Source: Bacteroidales bacterium (lineage in GTDB: Bacteria > Bacteroidota > Bacteroidia > Bacteroidales > UBA7960). Taken from it: a stretch of 15,976 nucleotides of DNA. This document shows, in pieces, positions 1 to 6,569 of the stretch; positions within the stretch are counted from its first letter, which is position 1, and each line of letters opens with the position of its first letter. The stretch covers positions 1 through 15,976 of the forward strand of contig PWGY01000015.1 in assembly GCA_003554665.1 (NCBI GenBank). The letters are read 5' to 3'. The translations under genes were made by a program, and so were the position numbers. Below the pieces are notes generated by a model that saw only the letters and a list, made by a program, of their open reading frames with translations, searched no databases and was not told the origin of the DNA.

Positions 1-35
1 CCATTGCCGTAGGTATCCTGCGGAAGCGCCTCCAT
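1..35 (-). CDS. Possible 5' end of a leftward gene, cut by the window edge
   Basis: An ATG on the minus strand at 35-33 opens a frame that stays open to the edge and reads MEALPQDTYGN. Upstream on that strand is a TAAATTTG box (111-104) that fits the Bacteroidota -7 consensus TAnnTTTG, though no TTG lies at the expected -33 distance. The arrangement suggests a gene divergent from the thioredoxin-fold gene. Only eleven residues are visible, so no family can be named and the call rests on context; the frame could be chance. Confidence 0.35.
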   Translation of the reverse strand, partial: MEALPQDTYGN

Positions 36-166
36 GTGAGCTTCCCCGGTGAAATATTTGCTGATATTTTGGTTTTTTTGAATAACACGGTCGTAAAGAT
101 GGGCAAATTTAGTAAACAATCTGAATTTTCCGCTGTTAGGGTGTACAGCGAATGCGCAGACAACCG

Positions 167-174
167 TATCTTTG
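167..174 (+). promoter_or_regulatory. Candidate -7 box of the thioredoxin-fold gene
   Basis: TATCTTTG matches the Bacteroidota -7 consensus TAnnTTTG and sits 28 bases before the ATG at 203, giving a predicted leader of about 20 nt. No convincing TTG lies 19-21 bases upstream, so this is a half-site match only. Confidence 0.35.
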
Positions 175-202
175 TTATTCCGAAACCTAAACCACATAAT
201 CA

Positions 203-757
203 ATGCAAGTATTTAGAAATATATTATTTGCTGCAATGTTAGTTGCGTTTTCCGGCACAACGTCCTTTGCTTCAGAGGTTGAAAATAAGGAGGTTCAGTG
301 GTTGAGCATGGAGGAAGCTTTGCAGAAAACCGATTCAGAACCCCGTATGATTTTCGTGGAAGTTTACACCGACTGGTGCGGATTTTGTCAAAGAATGGAT
401 GCCGAAACATTTTCACACCCGGTTATTGCTTCTTACCTCAATGAAAACTTTTACCCGGTAAAACTTAATGCCGAACAGGAGGAACCCATTGAGTTCCGCG
501 GCAGGGTTTACGAAAACAACAACCTTGGCGATCGTCGCCCCACCCACGACTTTGCCATTGCCATTTTACAGGGACAAATGAGCTATCCGTCTGTGGTGTT
601 TTTTGATAAAGATGTTGAGCTGCTTACGGCCATTCCGGGTTTCAGGCCCCCGGCCAACATGGAGGCAGTACTTGCATTCTTTAACAAGGGCGTGTACGAA
701 GAGACCAATGACCTGGAAGGGTTTATCCAGGATTTCGAGGGGCAGGCTGACAACTAA
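203..757 (+). CDS. Exported thioredoxin-fold protein (Thioredoxin_7-like)
   Basis: The 184-residue product begins with a signal peptide: basic MQVFRN, a hydrophobic stretch to about residue 18, and a likely signal peptidase cleavage near SFAS (residues 21-24). The mature part is a single thioredoxin-like domain with the redox pair W58-C59-G60-F61-C62 following FVEVYTD, and the cis-proline motif YPSVVFFD with Pro129 facing the CxxC. This pattern fits the Thioredoxin_7/DUF255-like family of periplasmic thiol-disulfide proteins found in Bacteroidota, often described as thioredoxin-related proteins. A role in reducing or isomerising periplasmic disulfides is inferred from the fold; the partner is unknown. 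It could serve the cytochrome c maturation genes about 3 kb away, but nothing in the sequence links them directly. The gene stands alone and converges with the asparagine-synthase-like gene. The start at 203 was chosen because it places the signal peptide at the N terminus. Confidence 0.85.
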   Translation: MQVFRNILFAAMLVAFSGTTSFASEVENKEVQWLSMEEALQKTDSEPRMIFVEVYTDWCGFCQRMDAETFSHPVIASYLNENFYPVKLNAEQEEPIEFRGRVYENNNLGDRRPTHDFAIAILQGQMSYPSVVFFDKDVELLTAIPGFRPPANMEAVLAFFNKGVYEETNDLEGFIQDFEGQADN

Positions 758-843
758 AGGTTTTTCGCCAATTACATGTGGTTGTGTTAACCAGCGAATA
801 ATTACCCTGGCGGGCACGCTGTTAACCAAAGGGTTTTTGCCCA
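756..843. repeat. Imperfect inverted and direct repeats between convergent genes
   Basis: The gap between the two convergent genes holds an inverted repeat: GTTAAC-C-AGCG at 786-796 against CGCTGTTAAC at 817-826, ten paired bases with one bulge and a 20-nt loop. The right arm overlaps the stop codon of the leftward gene. It is flanked by two similar stretches, AAAGGTTTTTCGCCA at 756-770 and AAAGGGTTTTTGCCCA at 828-843. Neither side has a clear T tract directly after the hairpin, so I do not call it a terminator. Confidence 0.35.
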
Positions 844-2447
844 CTGATCATATTTCTTATGCGATCGGCATACCAATGGGTGATGACCGCATTGAAACTG
901 TTCAGCCTGTGTGGTAAATCCGCGCCTTTTTGCTCCATGGATTCCTTCATGGGCAAAGTGAAGCGCCCGTAACACAGGTAATCGCGTTCAGCCATTCGTT
1001 TATGCCTGATCCCGGCAGGGATCAGTGGTTGAAGAAAATCCTTGGCCCTTTGCAATTTAAGATTTACCGGGGTTTCCCTGATCTCTTCCCTGTTATAATA
1101 CACCCCCAGGGGAATGAAATAATTTTCTTCCAGCACTTCGTCATATAATTTCTTGTGGGAACGCAGCTCAAAGGGGAGTTCCCGGAAAAAGCCACGGAAC
1201 TGCCGGTCCCATAATGGCAAGCGGAACTCGTACCCGAAAAAAGGAAACACCTCCGCGGAATTGAATACAAACAGGGAGAATTTTTCTTTCAGGTCCCAGT
1301 CTTCGGTGAAAACATCGTACCGCCTGTCGGTTGCCACATCCGGGGGGCGGTAATCGGCAAACCATTCTTTCAGTCTGTCGATAATGATTGCTTTCTGTTT
1401 CTTTTGCAGGGGGCAGAATTTGAAGTACCCGTTGAGCAGCCTTTGGGTTCTGTGCATCCTGCTTCTCCTGATGCGGATTGTTTTTTCGGTATAGCTACCT
1501 GCAATATAGTCGCCCGTATGACCGGGCAGAAATATGCTGTCATCAGGGATCAGTTTCTTTTCTTTCAGGGTTTTTACCGCGAAATAGTCCTGCAGGTAGG
1601 GCATGGATGACAGATTGCCGGAATAGCCTGTCCAGGCCAGAAACAAAGGATCCATTGTCAGTCCTTCGGCGGGAATGTCAGAATAGTTTACAAACTCCCA
1701 GTGGTAACCCAGTTGTTTTGCGACCTGCCGGCTGATCCGGGCCTCCTTGTTGGGTCTGCCGTAGGTCATGCAGACTACCTTTTCATAGCCCTGCATTTTC
1801 AGCATGCAGGCGATCAGCCTGGAATCGTATCCTCCGCTGAGCGGGACAACAGCGGTGCGTCCCTGAAGTGATTGAACCATGCGCCCGGACAAATCCTGAA
1901 GCAAATCCTGCAGGTCCTCTTTGAGGGCAGCAGCCGTTTTGCCGCTGAAGTGTTTTGGCAGAAAATATGAAAAGGTTTGACGGGTTGGCTTTTCATCGCT
2001 GCCGAACAGGAGTATTTCTGCAGCATTGGTTTTACAGATACCGGTAACAAGGGTGTCTTTTCCCATGACGAATCCTGCTGATAAAAACTCAGGGAGCACT
2101 CTGGCATTCAGATCAGGTTCGGGTACATGGCTCAGGAGTGCTTCTGCTGAATCTGATATTGTCCATTGCTTGCCCGATCTGGCATAAAAAAGGGGAAACA
2201 TTCGCATGGGATCCACGCCAACGAGCAGTCCGGCCCTGGTGCGGATCAAAACAGACCAGGCTCCGTCAATGCGGCTCAGCAGGTTTGAGAGCTGCGCCAT
2301 TGACTCCACACTCTCAAATTGCCGGGCTGCTGCCTTGCCTGTCATGAATTTGCCATCAGAATCCAGGAAGTACCCTTTAAAAGAAACTTTCCCGGTCTGG
2401 ATCCACCCAAATCCGTTGTTGTATGTCAGCATGGTCTGAACCATCAT
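822..2447 (-). CDS. Asparagine-synthase-like amidotransferase family protein
   Basis: The 541-residue protein has the two-part layout of the AsnB family. Residues 1 to about 165 resemble the Ntn-type glutaminase domain (LSRIDGAWSVLI near 57-68, then GVDPMRMFPLFYA near 77-89). From about 195 follows the ATP-pyrophosphatase synthetase domain with the PP-loop SGGYDS at 204-209. The family makes amides by moving ammonia from glutamine to an adenylated carboxylate. The N terminus reads MMVQTM, so the catalytic Cys that normally follows the initiator Met of class II glutaminases is missing. The protein may therefore use free ammonia or another amine, or perform a different ligation, as seen in asparagine-synthase-related proteins of biosynthetic and glycan clusters. 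It lies 20 bp downstream of the glycosyltransferase on the same strand, which suggests co-transcription. True asparagine synthetase is less likely because of the missing Cys and the setting. Confidence 0.8.
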   Translation of the reverse strand: MMVQTMLTYNNGFGWIQTGKVSFKGYFLDSDGKFMTGKAAARQFESVESMAQLSNLLSRIDGAWSVLIRTRAGLLVGVDPMRMFPLFYARSGKQWTISDSAEALLSHVPEPDLNARVLPEFLSAGFVMGKDTLVTGICKTNAAEILLFGSDEKPTRQTFSYFLPKHFSGKTAAALKEDLQDLLQDLSGRMVQSLQGRTAVVPLSGGYDSRLIACMLKMQGYEKVVCMTYGRPNKEARISRQVAKQLGYHWEFVNYSDIPAEGLTMDPLFLAWTGYSGNLSSMPYLQDYFAVKTLKEKKLIPDDSIFLPGHTGDYIAGSYTEKTIRIRRSRMHRTQRLLNGYFKFCPLQKKQKAIIIDRLKEWFADYRPPDVATDRRYDVFTEDWDLKEKFSLFVFNSAEVFPFFGYEFRLPLWDRQFRGFFRELPFELRSHKKLYDEVLEENYFIPLGVYYNREEIRETPVNLKLQRAKDFLQPLIPAGIRHKRMAERDYLCYGRFTLPMKESMEQKGADLPHRLNSFNAVITHWYADRIRNMISGQKPFG

Positions 2448-2467
2448 TCGGGTTTAAAGTAAGTGGG

Positions 2468-3709
2468 TTATCCCGGTTCGTTGCTGCGTTTGCCTCCCGC
2501 CCTGTTTTCCGTGGCCAATGGTATTTCACCCGCCACTTCTTTGTACAGGGCTGCATATTGAGCTGCCACCGCCCCGGGGCTGAACCTGTCTGCGGCATAC
2601 TCCCTGATTTGTGCCTGATCATAATCCCCGATACCGTCAATCATTTTGCGCATGGCACTGGCCAAAGCGGACGGGTCTCCCGGATCAACAAGAATACCTG
2701 TTTCGTCACAGATGATATGTTGCGGCCCCCCCGATCGGGTTGCAATTACAGGGAGGCCACATGCCATGGCTTCAATCAGTACCACCCCGAAAGCTTCGAA
2801 ATAACTGGGCAGTACGAATGCATGGGCCTGGTGCAACCATTCCCTGACCTCCTTCCTTGAAAGCCCTCCCGTAAAACAGACCACATTGTTCAGGGATGCA
2901 TCCTGTACGGCTTTTTCCAGTGATGCCTTTTCAGTGCCGGCGCCTCCGATGATCATTTGAAAACCCGGTTTGGTTTCATGCAGTATCCTGACGGCTTTGA
3001 CCAGGGTTTGCATTCCCTTTTCCGGAACCAGATGGGCCAGTGAAAAAAAGGTGAATGCTCCTTGCGGACGACCTCCGGACCTGCATTGAAAAAAAGCAGT
3101 GTCTGTCAGGTTTGGTATGGTGAGTATATCATCTTTCGCTACGCCTGAGATACCGGCAATTTTCTCCTTCAGTGCATCACTTACAGCAACAATTCTATCG
3201 GCATTCTCAAAGGCCTCCCTGATCAATGGCATGTGCCAGTCTCTGAACAGTTTCCTGGCATGCGGGTTTGGTTCCACAAAGCGTCCGCGGTGTTCGGTCA
3301 GCACATAGGGGATCCCTGTGTTTTTCTTGATGGCAGCTGCAGCCACACCACCCCAAATGCTGCTGTGAACTTGCATCACGTCAGGCCTGCCATGTTTTTC
3401 AATGAATTGAAGGCCCAGTTGTTTCATCTTCCGGATCCATAAACGGGCATTGGGCCTTTCCATGAAGGGGATGATGGGGCAGGGGGTGCTGTATTCCCTG
3501 ACTCCCTGATCAATGCCGGAAAAGATGTTTCCCCTTTTCCATAACAGCCCGGGGTTTTGTTTCAGGCTTTTCAGGTCAGGGGAAACGACCGATACTTCCA
3601 TCCCGGCCTTTGAGAGCGCCCTGGCATGATCCCGGAAAAATGTGCCTCCCCTGGGCGGATACCAGGAAGGGATTACGAGCACAGATCGGTTATTCAGGGG
3701 AGGTTGCAT
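2468..3709 (-). CDS. GT4-family glycosyltransferase
   Basis: From the ATG at 3709 the protein has 413 residues and the two Rossmann domains of a GT-B retaining glycosyltransferase. The N-terminal domain opens with VLVIPSWYPPRGG followed by a helix, as in GT4 acceptor domains. The C-terminal domain carries FSLAHLVPEKGMQTLV and the donor-binding EX7E motif, E305 and E313 within PSYFEAFGVVLIEAMACG. Proteins of this type move a sugar from a nucleotide donor to a growing glycan at the cytoplasmic face of the membrane; donor and acceptor cannot be read from sequence. A longer frame runs to a TTG at 3751, but that start would sit inside the tRNA-His promoter, and the ATG at 3709 directly precedes the conserved domain, so I prefer it. 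The gene is followed 20 bp later by the asparagine-synthase-like gene, probably as an operon for surface glycan or related modification. Confidence 0.85.
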   Translation of the reverse strand: MQPPLNNRSVLVIPSWYPPRGGTFFRDHARALSKAGMEVSVVSPDLKSLKQNPGLLWKRGNIFSGIDQGVREYSTPCPIIPFMERPNARLWIRKMKQLGLQFIEKHGRPDVMQVHSSIWGGVAAAAIKKNTGIPYVLTEHRGRFVEPNPHARKLFRDWHMPLIREAFENADRIVAVSDALKEKIAGISGVAKDDILTIPNLTDTAFFQCRSGGRPQGAFTFFSLAHLVPEKGMQTLVKAVRILHETKPGFQMIIGGAGTEKASLEKAVQDASLNNVVCFTGGLSRKEVREWLHQAHAFVLPSYFEAFGVVLIEAMACGLPVIATRSGGPQHIICDETGILVDPGDPSALASAMRKMIDGIGDYDQAQIREYAADRFSPGAVAAQYAALYKEVAGEIPLATENRAGGKRSNEPG

Positions 3710-3744
3710 GGGCCTTGTGTCGGATATTAATTTTTGAATGCGCG

Positions 3745-3776
3745 TTGACAAATGTCGGAAAAATAATGTATATTTG
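3745..3776 (+). promoter_or_regulatory. Promoter of tRNA-His
   Basis: TTG at 3745-3747 and TATATTTG at 3769-3776 are separated by 21 bp and match the Bacteroidota -33/-7 pattern. Transcription would start near 3783, about nine bases before the mature tRNA. Confidence 0.7.
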
Positions 3777-3791
3777 CACTCGCAATTAAAC

Positions 3792-3866
3792 GGTGACTAT
3801 AGCTCAGCTGGTTAGAGCACCAGATTGTGGTTCTGGGGGTCGTGGGTTCGAATCCCATTAGTCACC
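3792..3866 (+). tRNA. tRNA-His (anticodon GTG)
   Basis: The sequence folds into a standard cloverleaf: acceptor GTGACTA (3793-3799) with TAGTCAC (3859-3865), D arm GCTC...GAGC, anticodon loop TTGTGGT with GTG, and T arm GTGGG-TTCGAAT-CCCAT. G3792 can pair with C3866, giving the encoded extra G(-1):C73 pair that is the identity element for histidyl-tRNA synthetase. That settles the identity as His. CCA is not encoded and must be added after transcription. The gene has its own promoter and terminator and is thus monocistronic. Confidence 0.97.
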
Positions 3867-3871
3867 CTGAC

Positions 3872-3899
3872 AGCCTCTCCGAAAGGAGGGGCTTTTTTT
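3872..3899 (+). terminator. Rho-independent terminator after tRNA-His
   Basis: AGCCTCTCC pairs with GGAGGGGCT (nine pairs, one T-G wobble) across a GAAA loop, and is followed by seven T. It closes the tRNA-His transcript. Its T tract runs directly into the -33 element proposed for ccmB. Confidence 0.92.
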
Positions 3900-3929
3900 G
3901 TACATTTTTCCCAATTTGAATTAACTTTG
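3898..3929 (+). promoter_or_regulatory. Candidate promoter of the ccmBCDE operon
   Basis: TTG at 3898-3900 and TAACTTTG at 3922-3929 are 21 bp apart and fit the -33/-7 consensus. The predicted start near 3936 gives a leader of about 17 nt. The TTG overlaps the last bases of the T tract of the tRNA-His terminator. Confidence 0.6.
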
Positions 3930-3952
3930 CCGGATCAATCGACGGATATGGC

Positions 3953-4612
3953 ATGCAACTCTCAGAGGTAAAGGCCTTTATTTGGAAAGATGTCCTGCTC
4001 GAATGGCGGCAACGGGCCACCATTGGCGGGGTGGTTTTATATCTCATTTCCACAGTTTTCGTAGCTTACCTGACTTTTGAGGGACTGGCTGACCTCCGGA
4101 CATGGAATGCCCTGTTCTGGCTTATTTTACTGTTTACTGCCATTAATGCCATTCAGAAAAGTTTTATGCAGGAAAATGAAAGCCGGCATTTGTATTATTA
4201 TACGCTGATCAGCGCACATGGGGTCATCAATGCGAAAATGATCTACAATGCGTTGCTTATGACTGTTCTAGGGCTGGCCGGATTGTTGGTGTTTCTCATG
4301 TTTATGGGAAACCCCATTGCATCCCCTGGCTTATTTCTGGTTAATATGATTCTGGGAACCATTGCTTTTTCATCGGTTCTGACGCTGATATCTGCCATTG
4401 CTTCAGGTAGCCGGAATAACTTTACCCTGATGGCCATACTGGGATTTCCCCTGGTTCTTCCCTTGCTGCTGGTACTGATAAGGGTTTCCGGCATGGCTCT
4501 TGAGGGTGCCTCCTTTGCAGCGGCTTCACCTGATCTGCTGGTACTGATTTTGCTGATCTGCATCACATTCATTCTGTCTAACCTTTTATTTCCTTATATT
4601 TGGAAAGAATAG
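3953..4612 (+). CDS. ccmB: Haem exporter permease CcmB
   Basis: The 219-residue protein starts with the short amphipathic lead LSEVKAFIWKDVLLEWRQ typical of CcmB and then has about six hydrophobic membrane segments, ending YIWKE at the inner face. Its length equals that of the family (about 220 residues). CcmB is a membrane subunit of the CcmABCD complex of System I cytochrome c maturation, in which ATP hydrolysis by CcmA releases haem-loaded CcmE from CcmC. The gene is first in a tight operon: ccmC starts 10 bp later, then a ccmD-like gene and ccmE. Its partner ATPase gene is not in this operon; a candidate lies at 6570-7187 on the other strand. The ATG at 3953 is preceded by an out-of-frame ATG at 3948, which I reject because only 3953 opens the CcmB frame. 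Confidence 0.9.
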   Translation: MQLSEVKAFIWKDVLLEWRQRATIGGVVLYLISTVFVAYLTFEGLADLRTWNALFWLILLFTAINAIQKSFMQENESRHLYYYTLISAHGVINAKMIYNALLMTVLGLAGLLVFLMFMGNPIASPGLFLVNMILGTIAFSSVLTLISAIASGSRNNFTLMAILGFPLVLPLLLVLIRVSGMALEGASFAAASPDLLVLILLICITFILSNLLFPYIWKE

Positions 4613-4622
4613 CCAGCCAAAC

Positions 4623-5306
4623 ATGAAATCAATCACACACAAATGGTTGAAAATAGCCGGTGTCATATTGCTCGTTTATGTGATCGCAGGCGGTTTTCTT
4701 TTTGATGTCCCGGCATTGCCAGTGGTACAGCAAAGTATCCGGAATATTTATTTCCATGTGGGGATGTGGTTCGGTATGATGTTTATTCTGCTGATTTCAC
4801 TTGGATACAGTGTCCGTTTCTTGCTTTACCGGCTTCCTGAAGATGACATGAAAGCCCTGTCGGCAGTCCGGACAGGATTGCTTTTCGGAACCCTTGGACT
4901 GCTTACCGGTATGATATGGGCCAAATTTACCTGGGGAGCTTTCTGGGTCAATGATCCGAAGCTGAACGGAGCTGCCGTGGGCATGCTTGTTTACCTGGCA
5001 TACATAGTTTTGAGGGGCTCAGTTGAAGAAGAGGACAAAAGAGGCCGCCTGGCTGCTGTATACAACATATTTGCTTTTGTGCTCTTTTTTGTGTTTATCA
5101 TGATTATTCCGCGAATGGCGGCAGCATCCATTCACCCAGGAACGGATGGAAACCCGGCCCTCTCTGTGGGTGACCTCGCCCCTGAAATGAGAAAAGTGTT
5201 TTTCCCGGCCATGGCCGGATGGTTTATTATGGCCTGGTGGCTCTATTCGCTTTTGTACCGAAGCACCCGAATTGATCATAAAATCTCTGAACTGAATAAC
5301 AATTAA
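4623..5306 (+). CDS. ccmC: Haem-handling protein CcmC (HHP family)
   Basis: The 227-residue polytopic protein has about six membrane segments and the landmarks of the CcmC/CcmF/CcsA haem-handling family. These are a tryptophan-rich periplasmic motif WGAFWVNDPK (104-113) and two flanking His candidates for haem iron ligation, H45 in YFHVGMW and H171 in SIHPG. CcmC presents haem to CcmE for covalent attachment. The motif is unusual: the usual form is WGxxWxWDxR/K, and here the third aromatic position is Asn110, before the conserved Asp111. The gene sits between ccmB and the ccmD-like gene with gaps of 10 and 12 bp, which together with the length (CcmC rather than the much longer CcmF) supports the name. 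A CcsA-type protein is a less likely alternative because of the ccmB and ccmE neighbours. Confidence 0.88.
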   Translation: MKSITHKWLKIAGVILLVYVIAGGFLFDVPALPVVQQSIRNIYFHVGMWFGMMFILLISLGYSVRFLLYRLPEDDMKALSAVRTGLLFGTLGLLTGMIWAKFTWGAFWVNDPKLNGAAVGMLVYLAYIVLRGSVEEEDKRGRLAAVYNIFAFVLFFVFIMIIPRMAAASIHPGTDGNPALSVGDLAPEMRKVFFPAMAGWFIMAWWLYSLLYRSTRIDHKISELNNN

Positions 5307-5318
5307 CCAACAGAACGC

Positions 5319-5474
5319 ATGGCTGAAGGAAAAATCATGGTGGTTGCTTTATTGCTGGTAATAATTTTTCTGGGTATCACGGCTTTTTTGTTTTACCTGG
5401 AAAAGCGTATCAGAGTTTCTGAAGCGAAGCTGAAAAAACTCGAAGAGGAAAGAAATACGAATAAGGAAAGATGA
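5319..5474 (+). CDS. ccmD: Small membrane protein, CcmD-like
   Basis: A 51-residue frame begins MAEGKIMVVALLLVIIFLG. It has one hydrophobic membrane segment at about residues 7-27, and then a highly charged tail (EKRIRVSEAKLKKLEEER) that looks helical or coiled-coil. CcmD in other bacteria is likewise a tiny single-pass protein with a charged cytoplasmic tail; it helps release holo-CcmE from CcmABC. Sequence conservation of CcmD is poor, so the name depends on its position, 12 bp after ccmC and 19 bp before ccmE, and on its size and topology. Confidence 0.75.
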   Translation: MAEGKIMVVALLLVIIFLGITAFLFYLEKRIRVSEAKLKKLEEERNTNKER

Positions 5475-5493
5475 TCCGGGGAAAGGCGATCCT

Positions 5494-5910
5494 ATGAAAA
5501 AGTCACATGTGCTGGCACTGGTTTTTTTAGCCATTGCCATTGGTGCAATCATTGGAACGGTATATAATGCCGATACTTACGCGGTGTTTGCCGAGGCCCG
5601 GGCAAATCCCGAAAGGGAGTTCCATATCATTGGCGAATTGGTTAAAGAGCAGCCTGTAAAGGAGGAAGTGAGGGACAATGCACTGACGCTTACCTTTACC
5701 ATGCGAGACAGCAGTGGAGAAGAGGCCGAAGTGCTTTATTTCGGCGGTAAGCCCCAGGATTTTGAACAATCGGATGAGGTTGTACTGATCGGAAAATATG
5801 AGGGTGACCGTTTTGTCGCCGGCAGTTTGTTGCTGAAGTGCCCTTCAAAATACAATCCCGAAGGCCTCAATGAAGACACGGATGAACCGCAGGAATATTT
5901 GTTTGACTGA
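5494..5910 (+). CDS. ccmE: Haem chaperone CcmE, CxxxY variant
   Basis: The 138-residue protein has an N-terminal signal anchor (about residues 5-24) and a periplasmic OB-fold domain. The region VLYFGGKPQDFEQSDEVVLIGKYEGDRFVAG (80-110) matches the CcmE core that ends in the haem-attachment strand. In the classical protein that strand carries HxxxY, with His forming the covalent bond to a haem vinyl. Here the motif is C116-P-S-K-Y120, so Cys replaces His. CcmE proteins with CxxxY are known from archaea and some bacteria and are linked to a modified System I. It carries haem from CcmC to CcmF for attachment to apocytochromes. It is the last gene of the ccm operon; ccmF, ccmG and ccmH are not in the window. 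It ends 12 bp before the convergent efp. Confidence 0.9.
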   Translation: MKKSHVLALVFLAIAIGAIIGTVYNADTYAVFAEARANPEREFHIIGELVKEQPVKEEVRDNALTLTFTMRDSSGEEAEVLYFGGKPQDFEQSDEVVLIGKYEGDRFVAGSLLLKCPSKYNPEGLNEDTDEPQEYLFD

Positions 5911-5922
5911 AAAGATCCGTTA

Positions 5923-6486
5923 CTACTTAACCCGTTCTGCGTAGGCTTTTGTCCGGGTATCAACTTTGATTTTTTCACCGGTTTCAATGAAAAGGGGAAC
6001 ATTCACTGTGGCACCGGTTTCAACGGTGGCTGCCTTGAGTGTATTGGTGGCGGTATCGCCTTTGACACCGGGTTCCGTGTAGGTAATTTCCAGTTGCACA
6101 AAAGGTGGCAGATCCACACTCAGTGGGGTTTCAGTATCAGCATGGTAGGTAATTTCCACCTCCTGTCCTTCTTTTAGTAACTCCGGAGCGTCAATCAGAT
6201 GCTCTTCAATGCTTACCTGTTCAAAATCCGTGGTATGCATGAAATGATAGCCAATATCATCTTTATAAAGAAACTGGTAAGGCCTTCGCTCAACCCGTGC
6301 CACATTGATTTTTACACCTGCATTAAAAGTATGGGGCAGTACCTTGCCTGTTTTCAGGTTTTTTAACTTGGTGCGCACAAAGGCGCCTCCCTTGCCCGGT
6401 TTTACATGCTGGAATTCGACGATGGTGTAAAGTTCGTTATTCATTTCCAGGCATAAGCCATTACGGAAGTCAGATGTTGTTGCCAT
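5923..6486 (-). CDS. efp: Translation elongation factor P
   Basis: The protein is 187 residues from the ATG at 6486 ([10 protein letters not shown]), the length and N terminus expected for EF-P. An in-frame ATG at 6525 would add 13 residues but overlaps the likely promoter and departs from the family start. Domain I has the loop [11 protein letters not shown]32 at its tip corresponds to the lysine that many bacteria modify to reach the ribosomal peptidyl-transferase centre. The two OB domains follow, with [20 protein letters not shown] in the third domain. EF-P relieves ribosome stalling at polyproline stretches. It lies 83 bp downstream of the CcmA-like gene on the same strand. Confidence 0.95.
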   Translation of the reverse strand: MATTSDFRNGLCLEMNNELYTIVEFQHVKPGKGGAFVRTKLKNLKTGKVLPHTFNAGVKINVARVERRPYQFLYKDDIGYHFMHTTDFEQVSIEEHLIDAPELLKEGQEVEITYHADTETPLSVDLPPFVQLEITYTEPGVKGDTATNTLKAATVETGATVNVPLFIETGEKIKVDTRTKAYAERVK

Positions 6487-6524
6487 AGGCTGATATAAAT
6501 CAACGGTTTTGGTGAAAATCGTCA

Positions 6525-6532
6525 CAAAATTA
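6525..6532 (-). promoter_or_regulatory. Candidate -7 box for efp
   Basis: On the minus strand this reads TAATTTTG, a match to TAnnTTTG, about 39 bases before the efp ATG at 6486. No TTG is found at the -33 distance. It would allow efp to be transcribed apart from the lpx genes. Confidence 0.35.
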
Positions 6533-6569
6533 ATAAAAAAATCCCACTTTGTCTCCCGGTCCCCGTCCG

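Noticed and set aside
36..242. 68-residue rightward open frame before the thioredoxin-fold gene
   Set aside because: It overlaps the signal peptide region in another frame, has no recognisable features, and covers the likely promoter.
3710..3751. TTG start for the glycosyltransferase
   Set aside because: It overlaps the tRNA-His promoter and adds 14 residues without family similarity; the ATG at 3709 sits directly before the conserved domain.
6487..6525. 13-residue N-terminal extension of EF-P
   Set aside because: EF-P normally begins MATT-x-DFRNG, and the upstream ATG overlaps a likely -7 box.
6541..6560. Terminator between the CcmA-like gene and efp
   Set aside because: A run of seven T exists on the minus strand just past this point, but I could not find a convincing GC-rich stem before it.
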